DNA of 64,000 nt, taken from contig NBAZ01000042.1 in NCBI GenBank assembly GCA_002794735.1, positions 1 to 64,000 of the forward strand. The letters run 5' to 3'. Below are positions 1 to 10,040 of this stretch, one piece after another. Within the stretch, counting starts at the first letter, position 1; each line of letters opens with the position of its first letter. A program made the position numbers and the translations under genes. The DNA is from Pyrrhoderma lamaoense (Eukaryota; Basidiomycota; Agaricomycetes; Hymenochaetales; Hymenochaetaceae). The notes under the pieces are model-generated. The model saw only the letters and a program-made list of their open reading frames with translations, was not told where the DNA came from and did not search any database.

Positions 1-2395
1 GTCAAGCTATGAGTCGGTCGACGAAGGCGCCTTTATAGCTAAAGAGTTTTTTAAGAGATCCTTGATGTCTACTTTACAAGAATCTCCACTCGACACTTTT
101 ATTACGAGAAATTATTCCTAATCATGCATCTTTCCTTACTAATAGCGAAATCTCCAACTTGTCTATGCTGACAAGCAAACTCAAGGTCGGAAGTGAACCG
201 GGTGCAATCGCTGGAGGGTGGGGAGAAGGGAGGATGACAGATCAGGAGGAGCGGACGGCTGAGACCGTCAATGAACTGTGGGACAGGTGGCCAACGAAAT
301 TTCAGAGTGGTCAAGAGGAGAAGATAGCAGAAGCATTGAATGGTATTGCTCAAGCTATCAGTGACCAGTTGTAACATTCCACTCAAGAGGAAGTACACGG
401 CGAATTATTGTGCTTATAAACCAAAATGGAAGTCGGATACAAAAGCCGAATCTTGTCGTCATCCCATTCAAAGAGAAGATAAAGCACGGCACGAAGGGCG
501 ATGGTGCGGCGACGACAGGAGAGGCTGACTCGGATGGAAATGGATCCTTTGCCGTAATTGGCGATATCAGATCTTCCACTAACACTAGTGATGATGAAGT
601 AATCTCCGGATTAGGCCATTATGTCTGCGAGTCGTTCTCCGTACAAGATGACCGCTTATGGATGCTTGCTCTCGGTTTCAGTTATTCCGACCTAGTCGTG
701 TATCTCTACGACCGCTCTGGTGTGGTTAGATCAACTAAGATCAACATCCATGAGGAGAAGGAAGACTTCCTGCGAATAGCAATCGGGGTTCTTTTCGCAG
801 AGGATAAGGACCTGGGACTTGACACGTCCGTCAAGACAAGAGATGGGAAGCGATATGTAACTGTTAAAACAGATTGACGACGACGAAGTGGAATTGGAGA
901 TCTTGAAGACCGTGTTCCGCTCTAAGAGTATCGTAGGGAGAGGGACGACAATCCGACTCTGTAGTGGTCGTCTCAAGAATGACGAGGACAAGGAGGGGAA
1001 TGAACTACGGAAGTACATAGTGAAGGATAGCTGGGTAGACGAGGATGATGAGATAAAGGAGTATAACATACTACAGAAGCTGAAGGGATTTCCGAACGTT
1101 CCTTCTATGTGTGCACACCAGTATATGGGAAATCACACAGGGAAATTTCGACCAGGAGTTGAGGGCTCAAACTCGAAGACGACCCTTCGCGAACATCATC
1201 GAATGGTACTGAGTACTGTGGGACAGCCAATCAGTGATTTCAAGACGCCAAAGGAGCTGGTGATCGCCTTCAGGGATATCTTTATTGGTAATGTTAAATG
1301 TATAATTGCATACTCCTGGTTGAATTAGCTAACGGAGGATACAGCAATCATCGACTTGAAAATGAAGAAAAATATCTTGCATCGTGATATAAGTGAGAAC
1401 AATATAATGCTCATTGATGCAGGAGATGGTCAAAGAGCTGGTTGCCTGATTGATTTTGACCATGCTGTGGACCTCTCGGATGAGAATGCGTTAGAAACTG
1501 TGAAACAGAGAACGGTAAAATTTGTGAATAACACTCGTTATCTGCATCTACTGACTGTATCTATAAGGGAACGATCACATTTATGTCTGCCGGGGTGTTC
1601 ATAGAACGAGAGACCTTCGTGCACAATTACTACCATGATCTAGAATCCACATTTTATACTCTTATATGGGTTTGTCTCGATCGTAGTCTGAAGTGGTTCA
1701 TAAAGCGAAAAGAGATCGACCAACCACAACCTCGGAGTTCTCCAATCCTGGAGCAATGGGTTCCCGAACACTTTATTTGGAGTGATCTGAGGAGGGCTGC
1801 TCTCTTGAAGTACACTTATATTTGTTTACCAGACGAATTTCGCTGTTCAGTTATAAATTATCTTTCTCCGGAGCTCGCCAGTATCGAGGAATACCTGCAA
1901 AATATTCGAGCTTTTTTTCACACTCGTATAGACGCAGCCATATGGCCAGATCCAAAGACAGGGTTCAGACAAGATATTCACGTGGACCGTAGAGAGATCC
2001 TTATGATTCATGAAGAGGCGCTTACTAAGTTAGAGGCTATAGAGACAGGACAGCATTTGGACGAATCTTCTCCCGAAGAAGCTGCTAGCCTAGTATCTAC
2101 TTCAAGACAGAGCGGCTCTGGGAAACGTCCACGGATCCCTGATGTGATACCCTCTACAGGTGGTGCTAGTAATAGTAGCGATGTGCATTCGTCTGGTGCA
2201 TCAAGACTTGCGTTGACCCCCTGTGGTTTTGAGGGATCCCCTGCAGAACAAACATATTTATGTACTCCAGAGGGGCAGGGCTTAATTGATCCTCCAGCAA
2301 GGATAAAGCGCAAACAGCGACCCGATGGTCGACTGGGAGACTTTGTAGGCCAGGGATTGAAGAGGCAGAAGGGTAATTTTGTACCTGTTTTTTAA
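1..2395 (+). pseudogene. FunK1 kinase copy 1 (N-type A, C-type 1), frame-broken, cut by window edge
   Basis: FunK1-family Ser/Thr kinase-like protein. Base 1 corresponds to the first exon base after the upstream intron in the copy at 48391. Kinase core seen: HRDISENNIML catalytic loop (about 1380-1410), LIDFDHA as the DFG-like motif, and a C-lobe helix YYHDLESTFYTLIWVC near 1630-1677. Two introns explain the apparent stops: 1288-1344 (57 nt, branch CTAAC, ends ACAG) and 1515-1567 (53 nt, branch CTGAC); after splicing the frame runs KQRT/GTITFMSAG. The tail is Ser/Pro-rich and ends in a basic KRKQRPDGR segment. Compared with the open copy at 38406-40886 this one has four single-base insertions, at about 99-102 (T run), 369, 424 and 866 (A run), which break exon 1. 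These may be homopolymer assembly errors or real decay. Confidence 0.85.
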
Positions 2396-3838
2396 ATGCC
2401 CTTAGATATCTTGACTATGTGCTGTTTCGCTTCTTTTTTCTTTTTCTTCTTTTTCTTGGTTATTTCTGCTCTGTTTGTGTAACACTATGATCAATCTCGC
2501 TGTCATTCTATGTCCTGAAAAAGGCTCGATAAACAAAGCTTCTATGTATGTGTAATTACATAATATATACAGAGAGTTTGTATTTGTTGTGTTCTGCGTG
2601 GTGGTTCTGCGCTTTGGTATATTAGTACAATGGCCCTAAGTCTAAGCACTAGAGAGAAGGGGAGAAATCAGTCCGTCGGACTATGCTGAGGCTTCTAATC
2701 AGATTTCTTAGATACTGGGATGGGATAGGGTTGGGTAAATTAAGGGGGTTCCCATACTCGCCTTGACTTGCGGGGTTGGCCACCATGTTTAAGGAGCTTC
2801 GCCAGGTGTGGTACATTAGACCATTGGAAGGGTACTCCTGCGTGGGGGAGGGGGGGCCTTCCCATTATATTTATATACAAGCATGTGTAATAAAAGTGCC
2901 AATTATGGTTTATGTCGATCGCTGACTTACGTGCCCTTGTATTATTAATCCTGTTGGCAGACGGGTTCGCTTTCTGCAGAACGGGATTGGAATCTGCCTT
3001 GAAAGTCTTGTTTGCATCGTGATGTAGAATCCTGAATATTTGAAACAGCAGGCTTCTTCAGCCTGCCCTACCGCACATGCTTCATCAAGATAGCGAGCAG
3101 ACGGAGAAGTCTACTTCCAGTGTTCGGGGGTCTTTTTGGAACTCGAGATCGAGCTTGTCGTTACGATATCCATTGAATGTGCTGCCGAAATCGGAACGGG
3201 AATTGCACGATCGCAGTCATTCTGTCTCTGTTTATAGTACGTTCTCAAACTCTGCTTGGGAAATAGACTTCTTATCCATTCATCTATCCATAATCCTTAC
3301 ATCTTCTCACTCTACTGTTAGGAAATCCGATTACCATCTTTCAACAGCGACTGTGCTGCCACAGTTTCCGTTGCTCATAAACAAATATGTACTAACCATT
3401 TGCAGGCTCTGCAACATTGCAACATTACACCCGACTATACGGGAGATACATCTGGGTCAAGTACACCGGTACCGCGCAATGTACCACGGCGCTAGATGTG
3501 AAGGATGTTCTAGGGGCGAGTGACATCTACACGCTTCTCGTACTGTATACACATGCATCGCCTTATACTAATATCGACTTCTGTATACTTTCTGCATTAT
3601 GCGTGAAGAGTCACAATAGATTCAGGGTGATAGAGTCAGTCTTCGTATACCTATATTCACTACCAATCCTACTACCCCTCTTTAAAGCGAGAACACCGCG
3701 CCTCCTCTCTTCCCAGGTAACAAGACCATTTCTCCCCGTCTGTTAACACAGCGCTCGAGTTCCCTGAAGAGAACGAGATAACTGCCATATCGCTCCGTGT
3801 CTCAGTGTCCCATCGCTCTATACCACTCAAGTCTCGAT
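2396..3838. repeat. inter-cassette spacer, copy 1 of 4
   Basis: About 1.4 kb between two FunK1 genes. Near-identical copies lie at about 50781-52223 (+), 36965-38405 (-) and, for its right half, 60988-61949 (-). It has a T-rich stretch after the kinase stop, a hairpin at 3048-3066 (stem GCAGGCT/AGCCTGC, loop TCTTC), a long open frame at 3077-3523 and a good 3' splice-site-like string (ACTAACCATTTGCAG) ending near 3403. I cannot say whether it is promoter, 5' leader or a small gene. Confidence 0.7.
3077..3746 (+). CDS. hypothetical ORF pair in the inter-cassette spacer
   Basis: Not recognised. A 148-codon frame (3077-3523) starts MLHQDSEQTEKSTS and overlaps a second open frame (3417-3746) containing YIWVKYTGTAQCTTALDVKD. 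The second frame begins just after a CTAAC..TTTGCAG acceptor-like site, so it could be a downstream exon. Both frames are kept in the copies at 36831-37725 and 61080-61749; the first is frameshifted in the copy at 51463 by a small deletion. The copies are almost identical at the DNA level, so conservation of the frame is weak evidence for coding. It may instead be 5' leader DNA of the next FunK1 gene. Confidence 0.25.
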
Positions 3839-6072
3839 ATGAATCCTGGGAATCCAGAGGTGCGCACACATTCTCAATCATTGTCTGTCAAACCACTTAC
3901 TTATCTATACAACTACTTAGGAGGGAGCTTCAGGCTCGAAGCGAGGGTCAATACCCTCCAACTATCGATTTAGTTCTGCTTCAACAGTAAGTTAACAGTC
4001 ACAAGATCTAGTGCTTAAGCTCAGAGAATGAAAAACAGAGAAACATTAAAGCCCTGAAAAGCACTCACTCGTCAGCGGCCGAATCGAGTGACTTCACTTC
4101 TAAGAAAGTGACGGAGGCGAAGGAGGTGATGAAAGAATTGCTGATACCGACTATGCAAGAATATCCTTTTACGACCCTCTTGCAGAAATTCGGACCGGAT
4201 CCACTGTCAAAACTTGCCAGTGACAACTCACCCAATCTGGCTGAGTTGGCTAGAAGGCTCAGCTTACGAACTGACGATACGGACCTACTGTTTGTTGGTG
4301 ACCGTTGGGTCGGGTGGCCAACGGAAACTGACACTGAGCGAGAAGAAAAGATTAGTAACGTTTTGAACAACATAGGGCTCGCGCTTGCAAAACTGACTGG
4401 CTTAACGCAGAAGAGAAAGTACTCGTCGCGTTTTAATAAATATTTCCCGAAAGGAGGGCGAAAATTAAAGCCGGATCTTGTTGTCGTACCAGTGGCTGAG
4501 TCGGCTGGAAGTGGGGGTGAGCCAAATGACTGGCTATCCTTCGTCGCCTTCGGCGAGATTAAATTCGTCAAGAAGGGCAACAATAACGATGTCCTCGCTG
4601 GGTTAGCCAATTATGTCTACGAAACCCTGACCTTCCAGGATAATCGCGATTGGATGCTTGCTCTCGCTTTTAAACATTCCGACCTAGTCATGTATCTCTA
4701 CGACCGCTCTGGTGTGGTTAGATCAACTCCGATCGACATCCATAAGGAGAAGGAAGACTTCCTGCGAATAGCAATCCGGGTTCTTTTCGCAGAGGATAAG
4801 GACCTGGGACTTGACACGTCCGTCAAGACAAGAGATGGGAAGCGATATGTAACTGTTAAACAGATTGACGGCAACGAAGTGGAATTGGAGATCTTGAAGA
4901 CCGTGTTCCGCTCTAAGAGTATCGTAGGGAGAGGGACGACAATCCGACTCTGTAGTGGTCGTCTCAAGAGTGACGAGGACAAGGAGGGGAATGAACTACG
5001 GAAGTACATAGTGAAGGATAGCTGGATAGAGGTGACCGATTGGTCACGAGAGCGTGATATACTTCAGAAGCTGAAGGGATTTCCGAATGTTCCTTGCATG
5101 TATTCATTCCAGCAAATATCAGGTGACGGTACTGGTACTGAACGGTTCAGACCGAAAGAAGAACAGGTTGAACAGGCCCGGACACCGAATTGGAGGAGGT
5201 ACGGAAAAACGGCGTTCAACCCTCGTAAACATCATCGAATGGTACTGAGTGCTGCGGCACAGCCAATCAGTGATTTCAAGACGCCAAAGGAGCTGGTGAT
5301 CGCCTTCAGGGATATCTTTATTGGTAATGTTAAATGTATAATTGCATACTCCTGGTTGAATCAGCTAACGGAGGATACAGCAATCATCGACTTGAAAATG
5401 AAGAAAGAAATCTTGCATCGTGATATAAGTGATAGCAATATAATGCTCGTGGATGCAGGAGATGGTCAAAGAGCTGGTTGCCTGATTGATTTTGAGCATG
5501 CTGTGGACCTCTTGGATGAGAATGCGTTAGAAACTGTGAAACAGAGAACGGTAAAGTTTGTGAATAACACTCGTTATCTGCATCTACTGACTGTATCTAT
5601 TAGGGAACGACCCTATTTATGGCCGCAGACGTTTTAAAAAATAAAAGCGACTTTGTCCACAATTACCACTACGATCTAGAATCCGCATTTTATTCCCTCA
5701 TATGCGTTTGTCTCGATCGTTGTCGCTTCCCCTGGATATATGGGGTCCAACCGATTCTGAGGAGGGAATGAACGCTTCTGCTTTAATCAAGCAAACATTT
5801 TCTGAGAGCAGAAACGTCTTCAAAAGTCTGTTTCTCGACAAGCTCTCTCCGGAACTTATCAAGCTCAAGGATTATTTCCTTGAGCTCAAATCATTAATAA
5901 ATGTTTCTATGAATACCAAGGATGCGGAGAGGGACATCTCGAAAGATCGAAATGAGATTCTTCGTATACATGCGAGGGTGCTGGCCAAGTTAGAGGCTAT
6001 AGAGACAGGACAGCATTTGGACGAAGCTTCTCCCGAAGAAGCTGCTAGCCTAGCATCTACTCCAAGACAGAG
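3839..6072 (+). pseudogene. FunK1 kinase copy 2 (N-type B, mid-module beta), C-lobe truncated
   Basis: FunK1-like kinase. A possible first exon MNPGNPE (3839-3859) is followed by an intron to 4011 (donor GTGCGC is weak), then a long open exon 4012-5323. Intron 5324-5380 (57 nt) carries CAG where the other copies have an in-frame TAG, so this copy reads open through the unspliced intron. The next intron is 5551-5603. Motifs: HRDISDSNIML and LIDFEHA (Asp kept). It uses the beta mid-module (SFQQISGDGTG, then a Glu/Arg-rich insert). A deletion of about 35 nt after CVCLDR shifts the frame and gives a stop at 5769-5771, leaving about 556 residues. The downstream C-terminal region continues in another frame to 6072, where FunK1 similarity stops abruptly. 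A 12-nt deletion near 4068 removes the Met used by the copy at 36728. Confidence 0.8.
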
Positions 6073-6946
6073 CGCAAGATACACGGGTATTTTGCCATCA
6101 AAAGTGCAGATAATACAATTACCCATGTACATCATGAATCTTTCTTGCCACCAAACGCAGCGGGAAAGTTCAATCTTGAAAGTCTCATCAGCACAAGACG
6201 GGTGCGTCAGACAAGATTTGCAGAGAAAAGCACACGTATGTCAGTTAAAGAGCGGCAAGAATCCGGTATCGTGCGGACTCGGCGCGAGATAATGCATGAA
6301 TTACACAGGGTACTCGCTAACCAGGAGAAGAGATTGGGGACAGGCCTTTATCGTCAAGTTCGATGGACAACAAACTCAACTCCTACGGGAAACTCAGCGA
6401 ATGCTATGATTGCAGCAAAGGAAAGGATGTCGAAGGTATCTTCATCTCGTATATCACTTAAATAATGCTCTAATGGTTTAAAAGATTATTAAGAGGCGCT
6501 GTGAAGCTTTCAAAGGGCTTACATTTGCAGATCTCACTTGTGTCGGTGTAACATTCACACCTTTAAAGCGCGGTTCATATGGGTTTATCTATCTAAACGG
6601 AGAAATAGTAGTTGGTAGAGGTAGGACCCTTTGCGTGGGGGTACTGAGCTGCGCTAACTTTCCAATCCTTTATTTAGTCTTGGCTTCTTACACTAAAGGT
6701 GGCGGGTGTTATGGAATGCATGCTTGGAAAGAAAGCATATCAAATATAGCCGAGGTCTCATATATAGCAGTCGAGGTTTTCGAGCATCTGTCTGCTCGGA
6801 CTTTTCGTATCCGGCCGGTACCCTCTTTATATGTGTCCCAGTATGCCCATATACCCTCGCAATGCTTTCTTTTTCAACTCTCTAAGTCTTTGGACTTCTA
6901 CCCGGATCATCGTACGTGTGACATGTCAGACGATGATTACAAATAA
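6061..6946 (+). pseudogene. 5'-truncated unknown gene fused to a FunK1 tail
   Basis: Not recognised. Three exons fit well: an open frame from about 6061 to 6435, intron 6436-6484 (GTATCT..CTAAT..AAAG, 49 nt), exon 6485-6620, intron 6621-6677 (GTAGGA..GCTAAC..TTTAG, 57 nt) and exon 6678-6946 with a TAA stop. The joined product reads AAKERMSK/IIKRRCEAFKGLTF, then GSYGFIYLNGEIVVGR/VLASYTKGGGCYGMHAW. Splicing in phase across three exons argues this is or was a real protein. No start codon is visible: the frame meets a stop at 6046-6048 and the FunK1 tail ends at about 6072, so the 5' part was probably lost at a recombination junction. A frameshifted inverted copy lies at 31947-32820. Confidence 0.55.
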
Positions 6947-7659
6947 TGGAAATTGCTCAACGCCAATGAAGTGAAGATCTTCGATGCGATGGCTGAGCTG
7001 AAACGTAGAGTTGTCACTACTGAGTCAATGTAATCAGACCACTTTTTCCTTTCCATATTTCTTCAGCAATCGAACTACATTATATTGATTGGCGATCCTT
7101 GACAGTGGAGAACGAAGATAGCTGAGATACAGAAGGTGGGCAGGTCCTTTTTAACATGTGACTTATTTTTTACCTGAACAGGGACGATGACTATAAGTAG
7201 AAACGATACTACTCCTTTTACCCGCTTACACGAATATAAATGCTGAAATCCAAAATTTCTCAAAGATAATAACACCCTCTTTTTTAAGAAAGGAGGACTC
7301 GACACCATAATCGAATCCTCTCCAAAGATCACGGCACAATTCAGACACTTTTTCGCCTACACTCATGAGACAAATTCAGTTGTCCTGGGAGCACGGGCAC
7401 GACTTCTTTTGGAGAACACGCAGGCCCACATATCATTCTTGAGTTGCAATATAAGTAAATCATCTCTATTAGCTTAGGCGATTATCTCTTTGCGTCTCTG
7501 ATCGCAGATGGGAAACTCTTCACGTGGGGTGGATTCCAACAAAGATATAAATGCTGAAATCCAAAATTTCTCATAATAACATTCTCTTTTTTAGCTCGTT
7601 TGAATAACTACGAAAGCAGAACGTAGTAAGGCTAGGTGTAACGAGATCAACAACAGATA

Positions 7660-7862
7660 CAACAGCAACAACAGCAACAAAACAAAGAGCGGAAACAGCA
7701 CCAGCGAGGACAGCGAGATAGCAAGGTCGATATGAGCATAGCGAGGTCAGTAGTAGCAGCAGCAACAACAGCAACAGCAACAATAGCAACAACAAAAACA
7801 ACAACATCGACGAGATCGGTATGAACAGCAATAAGAAGGTAAGACTACAGCAACAGTAACAG

Positions 7863-7909
<47 letters not shown>

Positions 7910-7945
7910 GCAGCAGCAACAGCAACTACTACTACTACTAATTAT
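7660..7945 (+). repeat. CAG/CAA trinucleotide tract, left copy
   Basis: Impure (CAG/CAA/ACA) triplet repeats, densest at 7750-7795 and 7850-7935. No convincing gene reads through it. The antisense poly-Cys frame and the + strand poly-Gln/Thr/Ala frames are by-products of the repeat. The tract in the opposite arm (30958-31230) is about 33 bp shorter. Confidence 0.85.
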
Positions 7946-8204
7946 AATACTACTACTAAGCATTCCGCACGCTAGAGTGTTAACGAGGAGGTAAGAACAT
8001 TTTTATCTTTAATTATTCACATATTTACTTACAACTGTAGGAACACTACCAACTTTTCCGCGAACACGTACACGAGCCACATGCAAATGAAGACGGAAAC
8101 TTAAACAACATAATAGTGAGTAAAGTAAATTAATTAATAAAGAAATATAGGACTCACAGAGGGCCCTGTTAGCTGCCACAAACCGGATGAGGCCGACGGG
8201 CATA

Positions 8205-8251
8205 TACCGTAGGGTATACGGTAAACGAACGGCGGTCTTTTGACCGCCGTT
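8205..8251. other. tandem perfect hairpins
   Basis: Two adjacent inverted repeats. The first is 8205-8223, with stem TACCGTA/TACGGTA and loop GGGTA. The second is 8228-8251, with a 10-bp GC-rich stem AACGGCGGTC/GACCGCCGTT and loop TTTT. Both are kept in the opposite arm (30670-30716). They could be a structured RNA, a transposon end or a replication-pausing site; nothing seen decides between these. Confidence 0.6.
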
Positions 8252-9840
8252 ATCTCTATGCCTCTTCTGCCTCAAGTGGCCACACCAAGACGCTAGAGAG
8301 AAGCGCCCCCATAGAGCGATCCTCTTTTCGCATGCTAAGCATACGACGGACCTCGCCCGGATGTTGTTGGTATCTACATCTGGTTGTATCGAGAGCAACC
8401 AGACCGCGATCCTCTCGACCCTATCGCGAGGTAAGTTATCCTCTATTTCTTCTGATTTAATAGTAAGTACTTTAATATCTTATTATTTAAACTGAACTCT
8501 TACCTATGTAGTTCATTTTTTAATCGTGTCAAGTAGATAGAAGGTCGAAAGGTAGTTAGAGGTACAGACAGACACGGTCTTGTACACGATGCGTGATACG
8601 AAGACTTACATCTATTTACATAATCACTGATGTTTTCTTTCAACTTTCGGTTTTTCTTCTTCTTATTCCTCATCATAAACTGGCTTTAGATATCTGAGGA
8701 TGTTATAAAAAGAAAACAGGGCCTTTTGAAGTCGTTAAATATTGATTTTAGAAGCTCTAGAGGTTGAAATTGAAAGGTATAAGTAGATTTTATATATTTT
8801 TCTCAGAGATTTGCATCGCTAAATTAGATGCGTCTAACAATTATCGATACGATCAAGATTTAATGCTTAATTTAAACTTTATTACATAATTGTAGTGAGA
8901 TTAACTATAGTGCTACTACAGTATACTAATTAACATTACATCCGGATACAATATTAATATTAAAGGACGCCAGATATAAGATTGGCGGTGCCAATTTGGA
9001 AATGCCTATCGATTGGTAATGTCGATCGTAATCCCTGTCCTGGGCCCCATCTTGGGCTCCAAGATGTCCGGATGAGGGACGCACAAGAAGAATACTGTTC
9101 CTGAACAGTGTGATTTACTGTGAGAGACCGATGGGGAAAAAACAAGAACTAACCATCTCTAACGAACAAACAGAATAATAGTATTTATTGAAAATTTCCA
9201 GAGCCTTACGTGAGTTCAAATTATCATTGTTGAATGCATGTGATTGCTTTGCAAGAAATAACTGATATCGCCACTCAAATGTGATTTAAGAGTTTGATTT
9301 CTCATAAGGTGCCGAGCAGTACATAGAATCGAGGTCGCATGATCTCTAGTCTGCATAGTTTACTGTTAAGACTGTAACTCTTGCTTTTGATATAACGAAA
9401 ACGTCCCTGTCTCGACGTGGGGCAGGTCTAGTTAGATGATAACCGAAAGGTGCTCGGACTGGGATCGTGATTATAATTTCCATTTTAAGGTGTGAACTGA
9501 GTTCACGCGTTGTGCCGAACGGACTTGTAAGTCCTTCAGTTCTTCCTTGAATCTACTTGGAAACAAACGATTGCTATGATGCCAAAAAATTCAATTCCAA
9601 AAGACTTTTTCTTTCATTCTCCTTGGTGCAACTCAAAAAAACGAGACAGACAACCACAGAATATCAAGTGCACGCGATGACCAAAGCCAGGATTGATCAA
9701 GTCCCTACTGGGATTGTCCCTTAGTATGTCTGTCACGGGAGTATAAGTTATCGCACATGTACACGTTCCTACCTTAGTACCTTAGTAGTGGGTACGATCT
9801 AAAGAACAACCAGGCAATCGATTTTTTTCAAATTCGTATC

Positions 9841-9941
9841 ACAGGTGGATATACGAATGGAAGCACCAGTACATAAGCGCATGTTTCCTCAGACTCAGGC
9901 AAGAAAATATCCAATTAGCTTATACGGCTCCGCCCACCTGT
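9841..9941. mobile_element. MITE-like element, 101 bp
   Basis: Bounded by a perfect 8-bp inverted repeat (ACAGGTGG/CCACCTGT). The interior (AGCGCATGTTTCCTCA, then CAGGC and ATCCAA.TAGCTTAT) is clearly related to 15475-15597. An inverted copy lies at 28980-29080 as part of IR1. No target-site duplication was recognised. Confidence 0.5.
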
Positions 9942-10040
9942 ATTAATGACAATGACAACCGTGTGAGGGGATAGCAAAGCTTAAACCAAACACTCCCTTC
10001 AAGATCGAGCGGGAGTTTGTCTTACGGATTAACGAAGAAT

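Larger units (their letters stand above)
6947..10040. other. long non-coding stretch of IR1 left arm
   Basis: No convincing gene. It holds a 27-nt direct repeat (ATAAATGCTGAAATCCAAAA core) near 7239 and 7548, the CAG/CAA tract, two adjacent hairpins (8205-8251), AT-rich DNA at 8430-8950, an imperfect palindrome around 9045-9070 and a MITE-like element (9841-9941). A frame near 7508-7545 reads IADGKLFTWGGF, which resembles one RCC1-type repeat, but it is isolated and too short to call a gene. Confidence 0.6.

Noticed and set aside
1326..1328. In-frame TAG in FunK1 copies as evidence that all are pseudogenes
   Set aside because: It lies within a 57-nt intron with proper donor, CTAAC branch site and acceptor; splicing restores the expected kinase spacing before HRDIS.
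3672..3881. Minus-strand frames such as MIENVCAPLDSQDSYRDLSG repeated in each cassette
   Set aside because: They are antisense to the MNPGNPE region and the 5' leader of the kinase genes.
7500..7550. RCC1-family gene
   Set aside because: Only one short repeat-like string (IADGKLFTWGGF) is visible and no neighbouring repeats could be read.
7571..7963. Poly-cysteine open frame on the minus strand
   Set aside because: It is the antisense reading of the CAG/CAA tract. The same kind of artefact occurs at 30958-31317.
8960..9145. Small ORFs duplicated in both arms (8009-8398, 8960-9145 and mirrors) as genes
   Set aside because: They persist only because the arms are nearly identical; they show no start context, introns or family features.
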